From: Dehalococcoidales bacterium
Lineage (GTDB): Bacteria; Chloroflexota; Dehalococcoidia; Dehalococcoidales; UBA5760
Length of the DNA stretch: 11,541 bases
NCBI GenBank assembly: GCA_018399795.1
Contig: JAGYOC010000289.1
Coordinates: 1 to 11,541, forward strand
Direction: 5' to 3'
Positions 6,884 to 11,541 of this stretch are shown here, one piece after another. Positions within the stretch are counted from its first letter, which is position 1. Every line of letters starts with the position of its first letter. The translations under genes and the position numbers were made by a program. Under the pieces are notes generated by a model that ran no database searches, was not told the origin of the DNA, and saw only the letters and a program-made list of their open reading frames with translations.

Positions 6884-8308
6884 ATGATGGTTTCGAACTG
6901 GGATGAAATCACGGATGTATTGGTAATCGGCAGTGGGTTTGCCGGCCTTGCAGCGGCTATTGAGGCACATAATAACGGGTCTTCTGTAATAATACTGGAG
7001 AAAATGAATGCTCCCGGAGGTAACTCGATAATCAGCGATGGTGGAATTGCAGCTGCGGGGACTGAAATGCAGGAAAAACTGGCAATCAAGGATTCCCCTG
7101 AGCTTATGTATCAGGATATGCTTAAAGCCGGTTTGTCGATTAACTACCCCGATCTGGTACGGCAGGTCACAGAAAAATCAAGCGAAGTAGTGCAGTGGTC
7201 AATAGACTATCTCGGTGTCGAGTACCTGGACAGGCTGGATATATTTGGAGGGCACTCGGTTCCGCGTTGCTTAACCCCGGTAGGAGTATCCGGGGCAACC
7301 ATTATCAAGAGGCAACTTGAAAAGCTGAACGAGATGAAAATAAAAGTCAGAACGGGTGCATTCTTCAGGACTTTTGTCAGTGATTCCGAGGGCAAAACAA
7401 CAGGCGTAATTATAGGTGAAGGCTATAGCCATAAGGACGCTGGCAGCGGAACTGAAAAACATATCGGAATAAGACGAGGTATAGTTCTTGCTACCGGTGG
7501 ATTTGGGAGTGACGTAAACTTCCGTTCCACTCAAGACCCGCGCCTGACCAAAGATATTGCTACCACGAACAAACCTTTTGCCACCGCTGAGGCATTGAAA
7601 GAAGCACTGAAAATAAATGCCATGCCGGTGCAGCTTTCGCATATTCAGTTGGGCCCCTGGGGCACTCCTGATGAGAAGGGTTATGGAGCAGGTGCCCATT
7701 TCTCTGAATATATAGTATTCCCGTACGGGATTGTTGTTGAACCGAATTCCGGTAAAAGGATAGTAGACGAACTGGCAGATAGAAAAACCATATCGGATGC
7801 GATTTTAGGTGTCGGGTATCCGTGTATTGGTATTGCAGACGAAAGCGCGGTCGAAACAACCGGCTGGGACATAAAGCCCAGCCTGGAGAAGGGCATAGTA
7901 AAACAATTCGGGCACCTTCACGAGCTTGCCTCACACTATGGCATATCATCGGATGAGTTCGAACTGACGGTTGAGAGATACAACGGCTACGTATCAGATG
8001 GCGTTGATAGGGAATTCGGGAAACAGATTCTATCGAATGCAGCTCCCATTGCCACTCCGCCGTACTATGGCATCCGTACCTGGCCCAAAGTTCACCATAC
8101 GATGGGCGGTGTCCAGATCAATACCAGAGCTCAGGTAATAGACATAAATCAACAGCCGATTGAACGTATATATGCAGCCGGCGAGGTGACCGGGGGAATT
8201 CACGGGGCATGCCGGCTGGGCAGCTGCGCCATTACGGAATGTCTTGTATTCGGCAGGATTGCGGGTCGGAATGCCTCTCAGGAAACAATATGCAGGGTAA
8301 CAGAATAG
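6884..8308 (+). CDS. FAD-dependent fumarate reductase/flavocytochrome c-like oxidoreductase
   Basis: The 474-residue soluble flavoprotein belongs to the FAD_binding_2 group (fumarate reductase flavoprotein, urocanate reductase, ketosteroid dehydrogenase). The dinucleotide-binding motif is VLVIGSGFAGLAAAIEAH (12-29), with E39 for the ribose. GGNSIISDGGIAAAGTEM is the usual early FAD segment. VHHTMGGVQIN (about 403-413) and HGACRLGSCAITECLVFG (about 440-457) close the active site and FAD pocket, keeping a His and the Arg444 of the fumarate reductase set. The usual HPT substrate segment reads SHIQLGPWGTP instead, so the substrate is unknown. No signal peptide, heme motif or FMN domain is present, so the electron donor must be separate. 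The start follows GGGGAGGT. ATG 6887 is equally possible, since the two ATGs are adjacent. Confidence 0.85.
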   Translation: MMVSNWDEITDVLVIGSGFAGLAAAIEAHNNGSSVIILEKMNAPGGNSIISDGGIAAAGTEMQEKLAIKDSPELMYQDMLKAGLSINYPDLVRQVTEKSSEVVQWSIDYLGVEYLDRLDIFGGHSVPRCLTPVGVSGATIIKRQLEKLNEMKIKVRTGAFFRTFVSDSEGKTTGVIIGEGYSHKDAGSGTEKHIGIRRGIVLATGGFGSDVNFRSTQDPRLTKDIATTNKPFATAEALKEALKINAMPVQLSHIQLGPWGTPDEKGYGAGAHFSEYIVFPYGIVVEPNSGKRIVDELADRKTISDAILGVGYPCIGIADESAVETTGWDIKPSLEKGIVKQFGHLHELASHYGISSDEFELTVERYNGYVSDGVDREFGKQILSNAAPIATPPYYGIRTWPKVHHTMGGVQINTRAQVIDINQQPIERIYAAGEVTGGIHGACRLGSCAITECLVFGRIAGRNASQETICRVTE

Positions 8309-8497
8309 CATATTGACGAATAATGATAATCTTACCCCATCTTCTATATGATGAGGAGTGATATATTTCGGAATGTCCTTGATATAAAGCTAAATGAATT
8401 TAAAACGATGTAGAAATTTATAATTGATTACACAGGGAAAGGCGTGTTGGATTGAACTCGTATGCTCTGAAATTAATGTGGCAAAGGGGGGGCAGCG

Positions 8498-10450
8498 ATG
8501 AAAGGATATATGATTCTGGCAATTAGCCTGTCGGCACTGATGCTGATGGCGTGCAGCCCTGTAAAGCATCCGCTCCCCGCGGAAAATTCAGCTGTACCGC
8601 CTGTGTACGTAACGGTGGCAGGCCATATTGAGGACACGCCCATCTACACGGATTGTAAGGCTTATCCGGGCTTCAGAGAAAAACTGCTCTCGTTTGCAGA
8701 GACCATCTCGAAGACCGGGGCAGCCGTCAACTTGCAGATTGATTATGAGTTTCTGGTCGGCGTATCTCAGTGCGAAGATGATGCAATGAGAGCAAACACT
8801 GATGGGCAGAACGTGATTGAATACCTTGTAGAGCATTATGGTTTCGAGATTGACCCCCATCAGGAGGGTGGTTGGGAAGAGGGGAGGGATAACTACGCCG
8901 ATATCCGCTGCCTGGGTGGAGAGCTCACTCCGTCGATAAGCGATAATGTGGGTGGCTTGGTCTGGGATTCTCCTCAACAGTTTGGCAGACTCTCTCAAGG
9001 TGAGCCGGGGCGAATTTATACTGACTTCACCTGGCATCCGGAAGTCCTGACCCTTGCTGTGAGTCACCAGCATCACCAGGGTGATTTCAGCAGGGATGAT
9101 ATTGCCAGCGGTATATGGATGCCCAAGGGTGCCAACCATGATTTTTGGGTTCATGACCCCGATGGCCATATGGCCTATGTGGGACCGGGAGAGCATACCA
9201 ATTGGAATGAAGACAGACCATATCAAACTACACCGGAATTTGTAGAGACGCTGGCGGAGCAGCTCGAGGAGGGCCTCATCGACCGCGACAGGATGTACAC
9301 TGCCTCTATCGCAGTACCACAGAGCGTAATCTTCGATGCCGGTGAACATCAAAAACTCTTAGACCTGCTGGAGCAATTGTCCCCCTTGATAGAATCCGAT
9401 CAGGCACGCTATGTAACCTACTCACAAGCGGTTGATATCTGGCGAACAGAATACGATTCGCAACCCAACATATTCTTCCAGGAGGGTGTCCATCTCCCGG
9501 CGGAGAGCATAGATAATCCCGCCGATGAGGAGGCGCCGATGTACCTCACCACCATGACCCATATGGAAGGCGGCTTCAATGACGATCAGAACGAAGATAT
9601 ATTCCAAATCCATGTCAATCAGTTGCGCTACGGGCTTGCGCTGGCCAGCGAGTATGGTGCCAAACTCACTATTGAAAGTGAAAAGCCATTTGCTCTCGCC
9701 TGTGAAAAGTGGCAGCTTAACATGATGCAGGAAGTGCTTGACCGAGGCCACGGCGTTGGTACCCACTGTGACGTTGGCTTCCAGTATACGCCCGCCTCAC
9801 CCGGTGATCTGGCTGAATTATATCAGGAACGCAAGCATCTGGTCGATGTGCTGGTAGGTGTAGAGAATAACCGCGGTTACTCGGGTGGCGGCAGCGAACA
9901 GGACTGGATTATTGCCGCACAGGAAGCCGGCTTCAGCTACAAGGATGGTGGCGTAGGTATGCTATACTTTTCCATGCCGATAGAGAACCGTCCTGGTCCT
10001 GAGTGGACCGATGAGTATATACGTACCGAAGCATTTCACGAACCCGCGCCGGTATCTCTGGAGGAACGCATATACCTGTTTATGATGAAGGATGCCCGCG
10101 ATTTCATACCCGACGATGATGGCCTTGTGCTATTTAGCTCAGGCAGCATTGGCCGTCTTGACGCGATGGAAGAGGGTAAACCCACCGAATGTCCCAACCA
10201 GAACTGCCCGTTTACCGAAGAGGACGTGCGTCTGATTGTGGAACAGATTGAAGAAGTCGATAGTATTCGTGACCCGGGTAAAATAACCAAAGTCGATATC
10301 TATATTCCGGTGAAGCTATTCGACGATAAGTATGAGGCTGCCTGGCATAGCTTCTTTGAAAGTATGCAGACACTTGAGGAACAGGGCATCATAACCTGGG
10401 CCACACAGGGTAAGGTCTATGATGCATACATCGCAAGTCATGGTGGATAG
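8498..10450 (+). CDS. Lipoprotein with two tandem polysaccharide-deacetylase-like domains
   Basis: A 15-residue hydrophobic signal ends in the lipobox LMAC, with the lipidated cysteine at residue 19, so the 650-residue protein is exported and anchored. The rest is two diverged copies of one alpha/beta domain, about 36-325 and 347-648. Each begins with a strand and H-x-E (VYVTVAGHIED, H43/E45; MYLTTMTHMEG, H355/E357). Each later has H-x-[E/D] (DPHQEGG, H121/E123; GTHCDVG, H423/D425). Copy two adds SGGGSEQDWIIAAQEAGF, which resembles the C-terminal part of NodB-fold deacetylases. The canonical NodB metal triad is not clearly present, so activity is unproven. It may be a glycan-active or metal-binding enzyme. 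The start follows a run of seven G's. A TATAAT at 8419-8424 lacks a clear -35 box. A related fold is likely but the family is not one I can name. Confidence 0.72.
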   Translation: MKGYMILAISLSALMLMACSPVKHPLPAENSAVPPVYVTVAGHIEDTPIYTDCKAYPGFREKLLSFAETISKTGAAVNLQIDYEFLVGVSQCEDDAMRANTDGQNVIEYLVEHYGFEIDPHQEGGWEEGRDNYADIRCLGGELTPSISDNVGGLVWDSPQQFGRLSQGEPGRIYTDFTWHPEVLTLAVSHQHHQGDFSRDDIASGIWMPKGANHDFWVHDPDGHMAYVGPGEHTNWNEDRPYQTTPEFVETLAEQLEEGLIDRDRMYTASIAVPQSVIFDAGEHQKLLDLLEQLSPLIESDQARYVTYSQAVDIWRTEYDSQPNIFFQEGVHLPAESIDNPADEEAPMYLTTMTHMEGGFNDDQNEDIFQIHVNQLRYGLALASEYGAKLTIESEKPFALACEKWQLNMMQEVLDRGHGVGTHCDVGFQYTPASPGDLAELYQERKHLVDVLVGVENNRGYSGGGSEQDWIIAAQEAGFSYKDGGVGMLYFSMPIENRPGPEWTDEYIRTEAFHEPAPVSLEERIYLFMMKDARDFIPDDDGLVLFSSGSIGRLDAMEEGKPTECPNQNCPFTEEDVRLIVEQIEEVDSIRDPGKITKVDIYIPVKLFDDKYEAAWHSFFESMQTLEEQGIITWATQGKVYDAYIASHGG

Positions 10451-10547
10451 AAGATGCCGCGTGACGGGTAGGTATGAACTGACAAACAAACCGGCCCTTG
10501 TTAACTGTATGGGTGATCGAGATTGGAGTTCTTTGTTGTTTACAATA

Positions 10548-10624
10548 TGGTGGGCAGTAGAGGACTCGAACCTCTGACCTCCTGCGTGTAAAGCAGGCGC
10601 TCTAACCAGCTGAGCTAACCGCCC
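10548..10624 (-). tRNA. tRNA-Val(UAC)
   Basis: A complete cloverleaf reads on the minus strand. The acceptor GGGCGGT pairs with ACTGCCC, the D arm is GCTC/GAGC, and the anticodon stem is CCTGC/GCAGG with loop TTTACAC (anticodon TAC). The T arm is AGAGG/CCTCT around TTCGAGT. The 3' CCA is encoded. It is the last gene of a three-tRNA cluster; 10 bases separate it from tRNA-Arg. Confidence 0.96.
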
Positions 10625-10634
10625 CATTAAGTAG

Positions 10635-10708
10635 CGCGCTTGGCGGGTCTCGAACCCACGACCTCAGCCTCCGCAGGGCTGCGCTCTATCCAGCTGAGCT
10701 ACAGGCGC
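10635..10708 (-). tRNA. tRNA-Arg(GCG), unusual anticodon
   Basis: The minus strand folds as a tRNA. The D arm is GCTC/GAGC, and the anticodon stem CAGCC/GGCTG carries loop CTGCGGA, giving anticodon GCG, which decodes CGC (and CGU by wobble). The T arm is GTGGG/CCCGC. Bacteria normally read these codons with an ACG (inosine) anticodon, so GCG is notable. The body resembles ordinary bacterial tRNA-Arg(CCG). The acceptor stem GCGCCTG/CAAGCGC has a C5-A68 mismatch, and the discriminator G is followed by CTA, not CCA. It is probably functional but could be a decaying copy. Confidence 0.85.
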
Positions 10709-10718
10709 ATGAAAGTGA

Positions 10719-10804
10719 TGGTGCCGAAGGAGGGACTTGAACCCTCATGTCCGTAAAGACACTACGTCCTGAACGTAGCGCGTCTGCCATTCCGCCACTT
10801 CGGC
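10719..10804 (-). tRNA. tRNA-Leu(CAG)
   Basis: A class II tRNA with acceptor GCCGAAG/CTTCGGC, anticodon stem CTACG/CGTAG and loop TTCAGGA (anticodon CAG). It has the long variable arm, about 15 bases, typical of Leu, and T arm GAGGG/CCCTC. The CCA tail is encoded after discriminator A. Its 5' end lies 2 bases after the stop codon of the upstream membrane-protein gene. Confidence 0.96.
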
Positions 10805-10806
10805 AT

Positions 10807-11178
10807 TTAAACGAACTCTCTCTTTCCCAGCGATACAAATATTACTGCCAGTAATCCCAAATTATTGACGGGTAGAAGTGCACAGATAGCTCCTGCCAGG
10901 GATAGCCCGAAACTCTGCCGCCTTATAGCAGATATGCCGCCCACTATGGCTACTATGCCCAGCACGGCGAAAACAATGCCAATAACAATTGCAAAGGTCA
11001 GGCTCACGCTCAGCCCATCCTGGAGCCCGGGATATCCCGGAAATGCAAGGGCAGAGAAGAGCGAAGTTCCCAGCCCCGCTATAAGTGCCAGCGCTGCTCC
11101 CGAGAGCAACTCGGCAACGCCCACAACAATGCTCAATATGCCACCGGCACTCAATAACCCGCCTCTATTTTCAGACAT
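10807..11178 (-). CDS. Small Gly/Ala-rich integral membrane protein, 123 aa
   Basis: The protein is almost entirely hydrophobic, with likely membrane segments at about 9-35, 57-84 and 91-117; the first is long enough to hold a bend. Loops are short: FPGYPGLQDG between the first two, and RRQSF between the second and third. The N-terminus MSENRGG is polar and the C-terminus ends GKREFV. The pattern resembles DUF4064-like small membrane proteins of unknown function, but I cannot confirm the family. The start at 11178 has AAGGA seven bases upstream. A hairpin and a candidate promoter with an inverted repeat lie in its leader (see those entries). The stop codon is followed after 2 bases by tRNA-Leu, so the mRNA is likely cotranscribed with the tRNA cluster. 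Confidence 0.8.
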   Translation of the reverse strand: MSENRGGLLSAGGILSIVVGVAELLSGAALALIAGLGTSLFSALAFPGYPGLQDGLSVSLTFAIVIGIVFAVLGIVAIVGGISAIRRQSFGLSLAGAICALLPVNNLGLLAVIFVSLGKREFV

Positions 11179-11204
11179 CGTTAAATCCTTGCGACAACTT
11201 GCTC

Positions 11205-11223
11205 GATAAACTTCCGGTTTATC
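11205..11223 (-). promoter_or_regulatory. Perfect hairpin in the leader of the membrane-protein gene
   Basis: GATAAAC (11205-11211) and GTTTATC (11217-11223) are perfect inverse complements separated by five bases. In the predicted mRNA this 7-bp stem sits about 26 bases before the ATG, just upstream of the AAGGA site. It could regulate translation, protect the 5' end or bind a protein. There is no U-run after it, so it is not a terminator. Confidence 0.45.
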
Positions 11224-11262
11224 CCTGCTGATCTGACCAACAGGAGAACTCTCTACCTATAT

Positions 11263-11288
11263 TCTCTCGATAATCTTCTCACGAGAGA
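11263..11288. repeat. 7-bp perfect inverted repeat, operator-like
   Basis: TCTCTCG (11263-11269) and CGAGAGA (11282-11288) are perfect inverse complements with a 12-base AT-rich spacer. Half-sites are centred 19 bases apart, near two helical turns, as for a dimeric repressor. The repeat begins just downstream of the transcription start predicted from the promoter at 11297-11325. It could also form a hairpin in the nascent leader. Confidence 0.4.
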
Positions 11289-11296
11289 CGTAGTTT

Positions 11297-11325
11297 ACTT
11301 TATCTCATCCGGGCGCATTCGTCAA
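11297..11325 (-). promoter_or_regulatory. Candidate promoter for the membrane-protein gene and tRNA cluster
   Basis: On the minus strand TTGACG (11320-11325), a 17-base spacer and TAAAGT (11297-11302) make a plausible sigma70 promoter. The -35 box matches at five of six positions and the -10 box at four. The start would fall near 11290, at the edge of the inverted repeat 11263-11288, giving a leader of about 110 nt. Confidence 0.4.
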
Positions 11326-11362
11326 CCGCATCTCAGCTTTCCTGCCAGCGAGTCTTGAGCAA

Positions 11363-11541
11363 TCACTTCTGTTCCAAATTGCCGGAGAGATGTGACTCCA
11401 CAATAGCAACGAATGCCTCTACCAGCTGAGGATCAAATTGCTTGCCAGCTTGTTTTTTGAGATCTTCTAAAGCTTTCGCCTCATCGTAAGCATCGCGGTA
11501 GGAGCGCTTGGAGGTCATGACAGCATACGCATCGGCAATGG
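11363..11541 (-). CDS. C-terminal end of an HD-GYP-type phosphodiesterase (partial)
   Basis: The last 58 residues before a TGA stop are visible; the rest lies past the right edge. They read IADAYAVMTSKRSYRDAYDE, then an AKALEDLKKQAGKQFDPQLV helix pair and a final AFVAIVESHLSG. The V-A-D-x-(F/Y)-x-x-(M)TSxRxYR pattern followed by GxQFDPxLV is characteristic of the HD-GYP C-terminus, whose members hydrolyse cyclic di-GMP. The HD and GYP residues themselves are outside the window, so catalytic competence and any sensor domain cannot be judged. Confidence 0.85.
   Translation of the reverse strand, partial: IADAYAVMTSKRSYRDAYDEAKALEDLKKQAGKQFDPQLVEAFVAIVESHLSGNLEQK

Noticed and set aside
8588..9352. 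254-aa minus-strand open frame
   Set aside because: Antisense to the lipoprotein's first domain, with no family signature or ribosome binding site.
10316..10627. Minus-strand open frame of 103 aa starting MGRLAQLVRAPALHAGGQ
   Set aside because: Its start lies across the tRNA-Val gene and gives the well-known spurious translation of tRNA sequence; the rest is antisense to the lipoprotein gene.
1..11541. CRISPR array, insertion sequence, prophage or defence island
   Set aside because: No direct-repeat array, transposase, integrase or terminal inverted repeat pair is visible; the tRNA cluster has no att-like duplication within the window.

Overview
The window is ordinary bacterial chromosome of moderate GC (roughly half, by eye), with genes on both strands and no phage, transposon or CRISPR signature. 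The gene set is an ABC-class ATPase, ArfB, a stand-alone Vms1-like release factor, YjbQ with a short DnaJ, a fumarate-reductase-like flavoprotein, a deacetylase-fold lipoprotein, HD-GYP and three tRNAs. This would fit a Chloroflexota (Dehalococcoidia-like) genome, but that is a low-confidence inference from gene content. No phylogenetic marker is present.

Layout, left to right. The first 31 bases hold the start of a minus-strand gene that leaves the window, with a candidate promoter upstream. A minus-strand ABC-class ATPase (300-2018) is divergent from a small winged-helix protein (2183-2428), which is followed by the ribosome-rescue hydrolase arfB (2498-2932). Positions 2995-3574 (minus) hold a decayed polyprenol/diacylglycerol kinase-family gene with two in-frame stops and three frame changes. 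A small bacterial PH-domain protein (3703-4089, minus) is divergent from a Vms1-like (VLRF1) peptidyl-tRNA hydrolase (4359-5108, plus). A two-gene minus operon follows: yjbQ, then a short DnaJ-like co-chaperone (6272 to 5175). It is divergent from a second small winged-helix protein (6370-6714).

On the plus strand come a soluble FAD-dependent reductase of the fumarate reductase/flavocytochrome c type (6884-8308) and a 650-residue lipoprotein made of two copies of a polysaccharide-deacetylase-like domain (8498-10450). The right end is all minus strand: an HD-GYP C-terminus at the edge, a small membrane protein with a structured leader, and a tRNA-Leu(CAG), tRNA-Arg(GCG), tRNA-Val(UAC) cluster that starts 2 nt after the membrane gene's stop codon.

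One theme links otherwise unrelated genes. Two different enzymes that release nascent chains from stalled ribosomes or 60S/50S-peptidyl-tRNA (ArfB with GGQ, and VLRF1 with a GSSQ motif) lie 1.4 kb apart, near an ATPase whose family has an RNA-binding member. No operon ties them together. I see no wholly new multi-gene system. The most interesting items are the VLRF1 protein, the duplicated lipoprotein with a conserved non-standard H-x-E / H-x-[E/D] pattern, the unusual tRNA-Arg(GCG), and the mRNA-tRNA junction with its palindromic leader.
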